Source of the DNA: Baekduia soli
Lineage (GTDB): Bacteria > Actinomycetota > Thermoleophilia > Solirubrobacterales > Solirubrobacteraceae
Direction of reading: 5' to 3'
NCBI RefSeq assembly: GCF_007970665.1
Contig: NZ_CP042430.1
Location: 4,092,001-4,156,000 of the forward strand
Length of the DNA: 64,000 bases
This document shows, one piece after another, positions 20,144-32,080 of the stretch. The notes beneath the pieces are model-generated. The model had not been told where the DNA came from. It made no database searches and saw only the letters and a list, made by a program, of their open reading frames with translations. How positions within the stretch are numbered: position 1 is the first letter of the stretch; every line of letters begins with the position of its first letter. The position numbers and the translations under genes are program-made.

Positions 20144-20695
20144 GTGCCCGACCGACTGTGGTTCACCGGGTCCGACGAGGCCAATGCGCTCATCGCGACC
20201 GATCCGATGGCGCTGCTGGTGGGTTTCGCGCTCGACCAGCAGCAGACCGTCCAGAAGGCCTTCTCCGGGCCGCTCGTGCTGCGCGAGCGCCTGGGCGCCG
20301 TCGACGCCCGGACGCTCGCCGAGGCCGACCTCGACCCCGTGTTCCGGGGCCCGCCCGCCGTGCACCGCTATCCCGGCGCCATGGCCAAGCGCGTCCACGC
20401 CCTGGCCGTGCACGTGTGCGAGCGCTACGACGGGGACGCCGCGCGGATCTGGCGCGACGCGCCCGACGCCGACGCGCTGCGGGCCAACCTGCTCGCGCTG
20501 CCGGGCTTCGGCGCGATGACGAGCATCTCGCTGGCCGCCGTGCTGGCCAAGCACTTCGGCGTCGACGCGGCCTGGCCGCTCGTGCCGCCGCATCCCACGC
20601 TGGGCGACGTGGACTCCGCGCAGGCGCTGACGGAGTACCAGGCCGCCAAGCGCCTGCACAAGAAGGAGTGGGCGAAGGCGCGCGCTACGTCGTGA
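20144..20695 (+). CDS. HhH-GPD-type base excision repair protein
   Basis: A 183-residue actinobacterial HhH-GPD protein: PMALLVGFALDQQQTVQKAFSGP (helical start of the glycosylase fold), PAVHRYPGAMAKRVHALA, and the helix-hairpin-helix LPGFGAMTSISLAAVLAKHFG. Unlike endonuclease III it has no Fe-S cysteines, and the lesion it recognises is unknown. GTG start follows TACGAT by 6 nt. Its 3' end overlaps the convergent small membrane protein gene by 11 bp. Confidence 0.82.
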   Translation: MPDRLWFTGSDEANALIATDPMALLVGFALDQQQTVQKAFSGPLVLRERLGAVDARTLAEADLDPVFRGPPAVHRYPGAMAKRVHALAVHVCERYDGDAARIWRDAPDADALRANLLALPGFGAMTSISLAAVLAKHFGVDAAWPLVPPHPTLGDVDSAQALTEYQAAKRLHKKEWAKARATS

Positions 20696-20945
20696 CGTTG
20701 CCGGCGTCGTCGCCGCCCGAGCGCTGCTTGCGCCGCCGCGACCACTTCGACAGCGGGCGGGCCGGGACGACGAGCCAGATCGCGACGCCGATGAGCGACA
20801 GCACCAGGCCGGTGCCCAGCCCCCACTTCTCGCCGTAGCCCTTGCGGTCCGACAGCCAGCTCGCGGCCCAGGCCGAGGCCAGCCACACGTAGAGGAAGTA
20901 GAAGGCCTTCGCGCCGACGGCGCCGAGGATGAGGGTGGCGGTCAT
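20685..20945 (-). CDS. Small two-TM membrane protein, last gene of the liv operon
   Basis: An 86-residue protein with two membrane segments (TLILGAVGAKAFYFLYVWLA and GLGTGLVLSLIGVAIWLVV) and a basic C-terminus PLSKWSRRRKQR. No family recognised. The ATG lies 1 nt after the livF stop, so it is co-transcribed with the branched-chain amino-acid transporter; no function should be assumed. Confidence 0.65.
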   Translation of the reverse strand: MTATLILGAVGAKAFYFLYVWLASAWAASWLSDRKGYGEKWGLGTGLVLSLIGVAIWLVVPARPLSKWSRRRKQRSGGDDAGNVTT

Positions 20946-20946
20946 G

Positions 20947-23769
<2,823 letters not shown>

Positions 23770-23773
<4 letters not shown>

Positions 23774-24828
23774 CCTTCTCGCGTCTCCTCGCCGAACAGG
23801 CCCTGGGGCCTGAACACCATGACCATGATCAGCACGCCGAACACGACCGCCGGCGTCCACTGCGGCCCGAGCGGCAGCCCGAGGTACTCGCCGGAGTCCG
23901 ACACCGCCTGGATGACGCCGATGATCAGGCCGCCGATCACCGCGCCCTTGAGGTTGCCGATCCCGCCCATGACCGCCGCGGTGAACGCGATCAGGCCGGC
24001 GGTGAAGCCCTGGTTGAAGCGGATCGTGCCGTTGTAGAGCGCGTAGATCAGCCCCGCGGCGCCGGCCATCAGGCCGCCGAGCAGGAACGTGAGCTGGATC
24101 GTGCGGTCCACGTCGATGCCCATGAGGCGCGCGGCGTCGGGATCCTGCGCGGTGGCGCGCATGGCCTTCCCGTAGCGGGTCGCCCCGATGAACCACAGCA
24201 GGGCCACCAGGAGCGGCACGGTCACGACGACCGCGAAGACGTCGGAGTGCTCGATCCCGACGTGGAAGATGGTGAAGTAGTCCTTCTGGGAGCCGATGAG
24301 GTCGGGGGCGCTGTCGGGCGTGGGCCGCCACAGCAGGCCGACGTTCTGCAGGATGAAGCTCATCCCGATCGCCGTGATCAGGGGCGCCAGCCTCGGCGCG
24401 TTGCGCAACGGCCGATAGGCGACGCGCTCGATGAGCACGTTCAGCGTCCCGCTGGCCAGCATCGCGATCGCCAGCACCACGATGATCGACAGGATCATCA
24501 GCGGGATGCCGGTCCTCTCGTCCACGCCGAAGGTGGCCCACAGCGACACGGAGACGAACGAGCCGATCATGAACACCTCGCCGTGGGCGAAGTTGATGAG
24601 CTCGACGATTCCGTAGACCAGCGTGTACCCGAGGGCGATGAGCGCCCAGATCGTCCCGTTGGACAGGCCCGTCTTGATGTCGTTCAGCGTCCCCGTCTGG
24701 TCGTAGACGAACTGCGCCACCAGCGCGGCGATCAGCAGGGCGGGCAGGGCGTAGGCGTTGATGACGTCGCCCAGCTTGCGCGCGGGCGGACCTGCCGACG
24801 CGGTCTCGGTGATCGATGCGGCTTCCAT
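23770..24828 (-). CDS. livH: Branched-chain amino-acid ABC transporter permease LivH
   Basis: A 352-residue permease: SNGTIWALIALGYTLVYGIVELINFAHGEVFMIG is the canonical LivH opening, and RYGKAMRATAQDPDAARLMGIDVDR is the coupling loop. A 40-residue N-terminal extension precedes TM1. ATG 24828 has a good Shine-Dalgarno, GGAGG with 5-nt spacing, as expected for an internal operon gene. A 71-nt gap with a stem-loop separates it from the binding-protein gene. Confidence 0.93.
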
Positions 24829-24850
24829 GGTGTCCTCCGACGAAGGGCGC

Positions 24851-24895
24851 GGAGCACCGGCCGGAACCATGGGGCCCCGGCCGGCGCGGCGCTCC
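24851..24895 (-). promoter_or_regulatory. Stem-loop between livK and livH
   Basis: GGAGC (24851-24855) pairs with GCTCC (24891-24895), with an inner CCGGCCGG/CCGGCCGG pairing. Such hairpins after a binding-protein gene commonly lower downstream expression so that the binding protein is made in excess. Confidence 0.5.
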
Positions 24896-24899
24896 GATG

Positions 24900-26159
24900 T
24901 CAGCTGGTCTGGGCCTTGATGACCTTGTCGAAGACGAGCTTGCCGTTCTGCACCCGGTCTCCGCCGTAGTCGGACAAGGTCGTGTCGCCGTTCTCGTCGA
25001 TCGAGTACTTGCCGAGCACCGAGTCCCGGTCCTTGATCTTGAAGAAGGCGTCGATGACCGCCTGGCGGTCGTTGCCCTTGGCGCCCGCGTTCTGGATCGC
25101 CTGCAGCATGACGCCCATGGCCTCGTAGCCGTAGATGGCGTAGGCCTCCGGCTCGGTCCCGAACTTCGCCTTGTAGGTCTTGAAGAACTCCTGCCCGGCC
25201 GGCGGGTAGAGCTTCGGGTCCAGCGTCGGGTTGGTGATGTAGGTGACCTTCTCGAGGCTGGCGCCCAGCTTGGAGAAGAACGCCGTCTCGGCGACGCCGT
25301 CGGGCCCGAACAGCTTGGCCGTCGGCATCGCGGCGTGGAGGTCCTTGAAGAGCTGCACCGCGTTGTTGTCGGTGATGCCGCCGAAGAACACGCAGTCCGC
25401 GCCGGAGGCCTTGATCGTCTGGGCGACCGAGCGGTAGTTGGCGGCCTTCGGGTCCATGCCCGTGTTGCCGACGATCGTCAGGCCCTGCACCTTGGCGGCG
25501 GCCGCGACGTTCTTGGCCAGGCCGGCGCCGTAGACCTCCTTGTCGTTCAGGAGGTAGCTCTTGGTGCAGCCGTTGTCCTTCTGGTAGCTGACCTGCGCGG
25601 CGCCCTGGATGTGGTCGGCGGGCACGACGCGGCCGTAGGTGCGCTTGCCCGACGGGTAGTACTTGTCGGGCTCGCCCTTGTCGGCGCCCAGCGAGCGGGT
25701 GAGGCCCGTGGCCGTGTTCGACGGCGACACCTGCAGGACCCCGGCCTCGTTCAGGATCGGGATGGAGATCGCCGAGGCGCCCGAGTTGAACTCGCCCAGG
25801 TAGCCGATGGTCGACTTGTCCTGGGCCGCCTTGCGGGCATCGGCCGAGGTCGCGCCCGGATCCCACTTGCCGGCTGCGGCCGTGGAGTCGTCGAGGCTGA
25901 CATACTTGATCGTGAAGTTGCCGACCTTGCCGCCCTTCGCGGCCAGCGCGAGCTTCTCGCCGTTGACGACCGAGAGCGACTGCGCCCGGGAGTCGCCCTG
26001 CAGCGGCAGGCTCGAGTAGATGGTCAGGGTGCTGGAGCCGGTGCTCCCGCTACTGGAACTGCTGGATTGGCTGCCACTGCTGCTGCTGCCGCACGCGGCA
26101 ACACCGAAGGACAACGCAGCCAGCAGGCAGCCTGAGGCCGCCACATGACGTACGCGCAA
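24900..26159 (-). CDS. livK: Branched-chain amino-acid binding lipoprotein
   Basis: A 419-residue type I periplasmic-binding-fold protein anchored as a lipoprotein: hydrophobic ALSFGVAAC lipobox (Cys about 23), then a Ser/Gly linker and TLTIYSSLPLQGDSRAQ. The later blocks IGYLGEFNSGASAISIPILNEAGV and YAIYGYEAMGVMLQAIQNAG are typical Peripla_BP_6 features. The start is TTG 26159: a TTG at 26177 is in frame, but the strong Shine-Dalgarno AGGAGGGG lies inside that extension, 7 nt before 26159. First gene of livK-H-M-G-F. Ligand specificity (Leu/Ile/Val, amides or other) is not decidable. Confidence 0.9.
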   Translation of the reverse strand: MRVRHVAASGCLLAALSFGVAACGSSSSGSQSSSSSSGSTGSSTLTIYSSLPLQGDSRAQSLSVVNGEKLALAAKGGKVGNFTIKYVSLDDSTAAAGKWDPGATSADARKAAQDKSTIGYLGEFNSGASAISIPILNEAGVLQVSPSNTATGLTRSLGADKGEPDKYYPSGKRTYGRVVPADHIQGAAQVSYQKDNGCTKSYLLNDKEVYGAGLAKNVAAAAKVQGLTIVGNTGMDPKAANYRSVAQTIKASGADCVFFGGITDNNAVQLFKDLHAAMPTAKLFGPDGVAETAFFSKLGASLEKVTYITNPTLDPKLYPPAGQEFFKTYKAKFGTEPEAYAIYGYEAMGVMLQAIQNAGAKGNDRQAVIDAFFKIKDRDSVLGKYSIDENGDTTLSDYGGDRVQNGKLVFDKVIKAQTS

Positions 26160-26201
26160 CGTGAGTCCCCTCCTCAAGGGATCGGTTCCGGAGAGACGCC
26201 G

Positions 26202-26231
26202 AGTCTAATCGCGTGGAGGGACCGCGCGCAA
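26202..26231 (-). promoter_or_regulatory. liv operon promoter
   Basis: On the minus strand, TTGCGC (26226-26231), 18-nt spacer, TAGACT (26202-26207). The 5' leader is about 35 nt and carries the Shine-Dalgarno, so this operon is not leaderless. Confidence 0.5.
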
Positions 26232-26258
26232 TGGTCATCCCTGCACACCACAAGGTGG

Positions 26259-26276
26259 ACAGGTCGCCTGACCTGT
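26259..26276. promoter_or_regulatory. Inverted repeat upstream of the liv promoter
   Basis: ACAGGTC-GCCT-GACCTGT, a perfect 7-bp dyad about 30 bp upstream of the -35 element; a candidate regulator site. Confidence 0.35.
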
Positions 26277-26354
26277 GGACCGGCGGTCCAGGACGCCCCC
26301 GGGCCGACCGGCGGCGCTGCCGGAGCGGGCGCGGGGCGGCGGCCCGCGCAGGAC

Positions 26355-26453
26355 GGGCGAGGCGGGCCGGGCGGGCGAGGCGGGCCGGGCGGGCGAGGCG
26401 GGCCGGGCGGGCGAGGCGGGCGAGGCGGGCCGGGCGGGCGAGGCGGCCCGGGC
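26355..26453. repeat. 18-bp G-rich tandem repeat (about 5.5 units)
   Basis: Unit GGGCGAGGCGGGCCGGGC at 26355, 26373, 26391, a half unit at 26409, a full unit at 26418, and a variant at 26436 with one C/G change. Each unit is itself two similar 9-mers. It lies between the livK promoter region and the small membrane gene after trpA. No gene is supported in 26277-26507. Confidence 0.9.
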
Positions 26454-26507
26454 GGAGGTGCGGCGAAGGGCCGGCGCGGGGCGCCGGAAGCGGCCGGGGC
26501 GGCCGGG

Positions 26508-26669
26508 TCAGCGGTTGCGCTTGGGCACGTACGGCTGCAGCAGCTTGACCGTGGCGGCGATGACCATGATCACGACGGCGATCATGAAGGAGTCGATCGA
26601 CTTGGCGCCCAGCGCCCAGCCGATGATCCAGACCGCGAGCGCGGCGGTGATGGCGGCAGCGAGTCCCAT
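26508..26669 (-). CDS. Small two-TM membrane protein downstream of trpA
   Basis: A 53-residue protein, almost entirely two membrane helices (GLAAAITAALAVWIIGWALG and SFMIAVVIMVIAATVKLL) ending in QPYVPKRNR. ATG 26669 is 13 nt past the trpA stop, so probably co-transcribed. No family recognised. The stop is next to the tandem repeat region. Confidence 0.6.
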   Translation of the reverse strand: MGLAAAITAALAVWIIGWALGAKSIDSFMIAVVIMVIAATVKLLQPYVPKRNR

Positions 26670-26682
26670 GGCGCCGCGGATC

Positions 26683-27471
26683 CTAGCGGACCAGGGCGCG
26701 GGCGAACGCGCCGACCAGCTCGCGCACCGCGGCGGGTGGGTCATCGGCCTCGGCGGCGGCCCGGACGAGCCGGCTCCCGACGATGACGCCGTCCGCGCCG
26801 GCCTCCGCCGCCTCCAGGGCCTGCTCGGGCGAGCTGATGCCGAAGCCCAGCGCCACGGGCACGTCGGTGTGGCGCCGGGTGTGGGCGATGACGTCGGCGT
26901 AGCCCGCCGAGCCGCCCTGGCGCTCGCCCGTGGTCCCGGTGACCGAGACCGTGTAGACGAACCCCCGGGCGCGACCGCCGATCACGGCCAGCCGGTCCTC
27001 GGGGGTCGTCGGCGCGACGAGCGGCACGAGGGCCAGGCCGGCGGCGTCGCAGGCGGCCAGCAGCTCCGTGCTCTCCTCCAGCGGCAGGTCGGGGACGATG
27101 AGCCCGCTGGCCCCGGCCTCGGCCGCCTGCCGGGCGAAGGCCTCGACGCCCCGGGCCAGCACGAGGTTGGCGTAGAGCATCACGACGACCGGTACGCGTG
27201 CGGACAGCTCGGCGCAGACGCCGAAGATCCCGTCGACGGTCGCGCCCGCGCGCAGGGCCACGGTCCCGGCGGCGTGGATGACCGGGCCGTCGGCCAGCGG
27301 ATCGGAGAACGGCACGCCGAGCTCGATGAGATCGGCCCCGCCGTCGACGTAGGCGTGGCCGATGGCCAGCGAGGTCGCCAGGTCCGGGAAGCCCCCCATC
27401 AGGTAGGGCATGAGCGCCGCGCGACCGGGAGCGCGGGCGAAGGCGGCGGCGATGCGCTGGGCTCCGTCCAT
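26683..27471 (-). CDS. trpA: Tryptophan synthase alpha chain
   Basis: Cleaves indole-glycerol phosphate to indole. A 262-residue TIM barrel: catalytic Glu in DLIELGVPFSDPLADGP (also holding the catalytic Asp), VVVMLYANLV, PDLPLEES, FVYTVSVTGTTGER, and phosphate-binding GFGISSPEQ with DGVIVGSRLVR. Separated from trpB by the oppositely oriented YbhN-like gene, so it has its own putative promoter (TAGGCT, 9 nt before the ATG). Confidence 0.96.
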   Translation of the reverse strand: MDGAQRIAAAFARAPGRAALMPYLMGGFPDLATSLAIGHAYVDGGADLIELGVPFSDPLADGPVIHAAGTVALRAGATVDGIFGVCAELSARVPVVVMLYANLVLARGVEAFARQAAEAGASGLIVPDLPLEESTELLAACDAAGLALVPLVAPTTPEDRLAVIGGRARGFVYTVSVTGTTGERQGGSAGYADVIAHTRRHTDVPVALGFGISSPEQALEAAEAGADGVIVGSRLVRAAAEADDPPAAVRELVGAFARALVR

Positions 27472-27480
27472 AGGCGCGGG

Positions 27481-27486
27481 AGCCTA
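27481..27486 (-). promoter_or_regulatory. trpA -10 element (TAGGCT)
   Basis: TAGGCT on the minus strand, 9 nt before the trpA ATG. Confidence 0.45.
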
Positions 27487-27503
27487 CGACGACAGCGGGG
27501 GCC

Positions 27504-27509
27504 TATGCT
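27504..27509 (+). promoter_or_regulatory. YbhN-like gene -10 element (TATGCT)
   Basis: TATGCT, 11 nt before ATG 27521. Confidence 0.45.
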
Positions 27510-27520
27510 CGCTGCGCCGG

Positions 27521-28627
27521 ATGACCGACCTCGACGACCGCACGGACCGTCGCGCGCGCGCACGCGCGGCGCTGACGATGCCGGGCCTGACCGGGCGACG
27601 CGGCCTGTGGCTCGTCGGCGCGGCGGCGGTCGCCTTCTTCGTCGTCTACCTGCTCATCCCGCGGCTGGCCGGCCTGGAGGACACCTGGCGGCGCATCGAG
27701 AACGGCTCGCCGTGGTGGCTCGGCGCGGGCGTCGCGCTGGAGGCGATCTCCTACGTCGGCTACGCCTGGAACATGGCCGCCGTCAGCGCCGCGGGCGGCG
27801 TGCGGCTCGGCGTGTGGCGCTCCACGCAGATCACCCTGGCGGCCACGGCGGCCTCCCGCCTGCTGGCGGCCGGCGGGGCCGGCGGGGTCGCGCTGACGAC
27901 CTGGGCGCTGGCGCGGGCGGGCCACGGCGCCAAGGGAGCCGTGCGCCAGGTCTCGAGCCATCTCGTGGCGACCTACGCGGTCTTCATGGCCGGCGTGATC
28001 CTGTGCGGGATGGGCTTGGCGATCGCGGGCGCGGACCCGCTGCTCACCGCCCTGCCCGCGGTCATCGCCGCGCTGATCGTCGCGCTGTTCGCGGTCGCGA
28101 TCCAGGCGCCGGACGCCCTGCGCCGGCGCCTCACCAAGGGCGCCCGCTGGCAGCAGCGCCTCCTCGCGGCCCCACAGGCATTGTCCGACGGCACCCGCTT
28201 CACGCTCCAGCTCGTCGTGGACCGCGAGAAGGGCCTGCTCGGCACGGTCGTGTGGTGGGCGTTCGACATCGCGACGCTGTGGGCGTGCTTCTGGGCCTTC
28301 GACGGCCATCCCCCGGTCTTCGAGCTCGTCATGGCCTACCTGCTGGGGATGCTCGGCAACCTGCTGCCGCTCCCCGGCGGCATCGGGGGCGTCGAGGGCG
28401 GCATGGTCGGCGCCTGCGCGGGCTTCGACATCGACGCGTCCACGGCGCTGGTCGCCGTCCTGGCCTACCGCACGATCTCGGTCTGGCTGCCGGCGCTGCC
28501 CGGCGTCCTGGCCCTGGCGACGCTGCGCCGGGCGGCCGAGAGCGCCGACGCGGTGCAGCTCGGCGGGGGCCCGGGGCCCGATGACACGTCCGTCTCCCCC
28601 GCGCCGGCCCGCGAGCGCACGCCATGA
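27521..28627 (+). CDS. YbhN/LPG_synthase_TM family membrane protein
   Basis: A 368-residue polytopic protein: basic N-terminus, then about eight membrane segments. The family signature GMLGNLLPLPGGIGGVEGGMVGA matches the conserved (L)xPxPGGxGxxE motif of lysylphosphatidylglycerol-synthetase TM regions and AglD/YbhN proteins. It has no catalytic LPG synthase domain, so it is more likely a lipid or polyprenyl-lipid handling protein. It is transcribed opposite to, and sits between, trpB and trpA. The C-terminus is a Pro/Asp-rich cytoplasmic tail. Confidence 0.8.
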   Translation: MTDLDDRTDRRARARAALTMPGLTGRRGLWLVGAAAVAFFVVYLLIPRLAGLEDTWRRIENGSPWWLGAGVALEAISYVGYAWNMAAVSAAGGVRLGVWRSTQITLAATAASRLLAAGGAGGVALTTWALARAGHGAKGAVRQVSSHLVATYAVFMAGVILCGMGLAIAGADPLLTALPAVIAALIVALFAVAIQAPDALRRRLTKGARWQQRLLAAPQALSDGTRFTLQLVVDREKGLLGTVVWWAFDIATLWACFWAFDGHPPVFELVMAYLLGMLGNLLPLPGGIGGVEGGMVGACAGFDIDASTALVAVLAYRTISVWLPALPGVLALATLRRAAESADAVQLGGGPGPDDTSVSPAPARERTP

Positions 28628-28834
28628 ACGACGCGCCGCGCTCTGACCCCATCGGCCGCGGCCATGCGGTCACGCGGCGCGAGGACCCCGGGCGGCGCCG
28701 CCGCGTGCACGCCGCGCCGGGGGCGGCGCGCACCGTCGTCAACGGAGGCGACTGCCGCGACTGGACGCTCGCGGCGGTCTGGGCCCATCCCGAACGTCGG
28801 CCTGCGCCCGGTCGTCGGCGAGCCCTGAGCGCGC

Positions 28835-28851
<17 letters not shown>
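28624..28851 (+). CDS. Doubtful small ORF downstream of the YbhN-like gene
   Basis: 75 codons starting at an ATG that overlaps the previous stop (ATGA) and ending inside the 3' end of trpB on the other strand. Composition is Arg-rich without a recognisable domain. The stop-start overlap is its only support; the 207-bp gap may be non-coding. Confidence 0.18.
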
Positions 28852-29994
<1,143 letters not shown>

Positions 29995-29998
<4 letters not shown>

Positions 29999-30690
29999 CG
30001 GGCCACCCCCCGGGCGTCGGGCCGCGGGGGCACGGCGCGTACGGGCGGCTGCTCGTCGGTGGCCTTCACGGCGGCGGCGAAGGCCAGCAGCGCGTCGTGG
30101 TCCTTGACGCCCGGGGCGGACTCCACGCCGCTGGCGACGTCGACGGCCCACGGGCGCACGGTCTCGATCGCCTCGGTGACGTTGGCCGGGTCCAGGCCGC
30201 CGCTCAGGATGAGCGGGACCTTCGAGTACCGGCTCGAGAGCAGGCTCCAGTCGAACGTCTCCCCCGTGCCCCCGCGCAGCCCCTCGCGGTGGGTGTCGAG
30301 GAGGTGGAAGTCGGTCCGGAACGCCTGGATCGCGGTGATGTCGGCGCGCCCGCGCACGGCGGCGGCCTTGATGACCTTGGCCCCGGTGCGCCGGGCGACC
30401 TCCGCGCAGAAGGACGGGCCCTCGTCGCCGTGCAGCTGCACCAGGCTCAGGCCGATCGTGTCGGCCAGCGCCGCGATGTCGTCCAGCGGCTGGTTGACGA
30501 ACACGCCGGCGATCTCGGTGCGGCGGCGCAGCTGCGCCGCGATGCGCGCGCCCTCGGCGGGATCGCAGGCCCGCTTGGACCCCGGCCACAGGATCAGCCC
30601 GAGCGCCCAGGCGCCGGCGTCGGCGGCGGCGTGGGCGTCGTCCAGGCGGGTGATCCCGCAGAACTTGATGCGAGGGGCACGATGAGCCAC
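29995..30690 (-). CDS. trpF: Phosphoribosylanthranilate isomerase
   Basis: TIM-barrel isomerase of tryptophan synthesis, 231 residues: catalytic Cys in [16 protein letters not shown]-like [17 protein letters not shown], catalytic Asp in [20 protein letters not shown], and [11 protein letters not shown] prefer GTG 30690 over ATG 30699: TAGGAT overlaps the upper ATG and lies exactly 7 nt before the GTG, the spacing seen at other genes here. C-terminal 15 residues are Pro/Arg-rich. Confidence 0.93.
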
Positions 30691-30697
30691 GCCCTCC

Positions 30698-30703
30698 ATC
30701 CTA
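30698..30703 (-). promoter_or_regulatory. trpF -10 element (TAGGAT)
   Basis: TAGGAT on the minus strand, 7 nt before GTG 30690. It overlaps the alternative ATG 30699. Confidence 0.45.
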
Positions 30704-30741
30704 GGGAGCGTCCGGCACCGGCCACGCGCCCCGTCGGCCGG

Positions 30742-31956
30742 TCAGCCCGACTGCAGCGTCGTCGGCCGCTTGCCCAGCGCGATCTCCAGCGTCTGCTTGG
30801 AGTCCTTGCGCACGAGCTCGAGCTTGACCTTGTCGCCGGGCCTGTGGCCCGAGACGAGCTGGGAGAGCTGCTGGCTGGAGGTGATGGTCTTGCCGTCGAA
30901 CTTCGTGATGATGTCGCCGCCGAGCAGCACGGTCTCCGTCGTGCCCTGCAGGGTGGCCTGGATCTCGCCGGCCTTGAGCCCGGCGGCGTCGGCCGGGCTG
31001 TTGGCCTCCACCCGCTGCACGAGCGCGCCGTGCTTGGCGGGCAGGTCGAGCGCGTCGAGGCTGCCGTCGACGGTGATCGACTGCACGCCGAGGTAGGCGC
31101 GCTGCACGGCCTCGCCGCTCTTGAGCTGGGCCAGGATGGCCTTGGCGGTGTCGATCGGCACCGCGAAGCCGATGCCGACGTTGCCCTGGCTGCCCGCTCC
31201 GCCGGTCTCGATCTGGGAGTTGATGCCGATGACCCGGCCGGCCGCGTCGATGAGCGGGCCGCCCGAGTTGCCCGGGTTGATCGCCGCGTCGGTCTGGATG
31301 ACGTCGCGGATGGCGAAGCCGTTGGGTGCCTGGATCTCGCGCTGCAGTGCGCTGACGACGCCGGTGGTCAGCGTGCGGCTGAGGCCGAAGGGGTTGCCGA
31401 TGGCGATCGTCGGGTCGCCGACCTGCACGTCGCGCGAGGAACCCAGCGGGAGCGGTTTGAGGGCGAGCCCCTCGGGGTCGACGTTGAGCAGCGCGAGGTC
31501 GGTCGAGGGGTCCTTGCCGACGACCTTGGCCCGGACCGTCTTCTTGTCGGCGAACTGGACGGTGACCGCCCTCGCGCCCTCGATGACGTGGTTGTTCGTG
31601 AGGATGTCGCCCTGGCCGTCGATGACGAACCCCGAGCCGGTGGCCTCGCTGCGCTGGGTGCCGCCGAACGGGTCGAATGGGTTGTCGGTCTGCTGGACCA
31701 CCTCGGACCGGACGTAGACGACCCCCGGCGCGTAGCGCTGGTAGATGTCGGCGGCCGTCAGCCCCTGGTTGACGGTCTCGCGGCCCGTGCCGCCCGTGAT
31801 CGGCGCCTGCCGGATGACCGTGGTCGTGTGGACCTCGCCGTCGTGGCGGTCGACCACGGCCGTGGTCACGCCGGCGGCCACGCCGCCGCCGAGCAGCGCC
31901 GCGAGCAGCAGGGGCGCGGCAAGGCGCAGCGCGGATGGTCCGGGGGGCTGGCTCAT
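30742..31956 (-). CDS. HtrA/DegP-like serine protease with PDZ domain
   Basis: A 404-residue envelope quality-control protease: short cytoplasmic start, membrane anchor (LAAPLLLAALLGGGVAAGVTTAVV, about 12-36), and S1C trypsin-like domain. The triad is His in LTNNHVIEGA, Asp in PSTDLALLNV and Ser in INPGNSGGPL. A C-terminal PDZ domain follows (LGVQSITVDGS... LLGGDIITKFDGKTI). Inserted between trpC and trpF in the trp cluster and same strand. The upstream gap has an AT-rich patch (31998-32022) that may hold its promoter; I could not assign -35/-10 elements. Confidence 0.93.
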   Translation of the reverse strand: MSQPPGPSALRLAAPLLLAALLGGGVAAGVTTAVVDRHDGEVHTTTVIRQAPITGGTGRETVNQGLTAADIYQRYAPGVVYVRSEVVQQTDNPFDPFGGTQRSEATGSGFVIDGQGDILTNNHVIEGARAVTVQFADKKTVRAKVVGKDPSTDLALLNVDPEGLALKPLPLGSSRDVQVGDPTIAIGNPFGLSRTLTTGVVSALQREIQAPNGFAIRDVIQTDAAINPGNSGGPLIDAAGRVIGINSQIETGGAGSQGNVGIGFAVPIDTAKAILAQLKSGEAVQRAYLGVQSITVDGSLDALDLPAKHGALVQRVEANSPADAAGLKAGEIQATLQGTTETVLLGGDIITKFDGKTITSSQQLSQLVSGHRPGDKVKLELVRKDSKQTLEIALGKRPTTLQSG

Positions 31957-32080
31957 GAGTCCCTGAGAGTGCCGAGCATCGCTGAAGTGACCCTGAACTC
32001 GCTCTAAAGATTGCTAAATGCGGGCCTGTCCTGGACGGACGGCGTGGCGGAGCCTGGCCGGGCGGGCGGGCCCGGCGTTC

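Noticed and set aside
26355-26453. Tandem repeat as a possible CRISPR array
   Set aside because: The 18-bp units are contiguous with no unique spacers and no cas genes nearby.
26275-28584. A 769-codon plus-strand ORF across the repeat, trpA and the YbhN-like gene
   Set aside because: Mostly antisense to trpA and out of frame with the YbhN-like gene; the repeat region gives only Arg/Ala/Gly low complexity.
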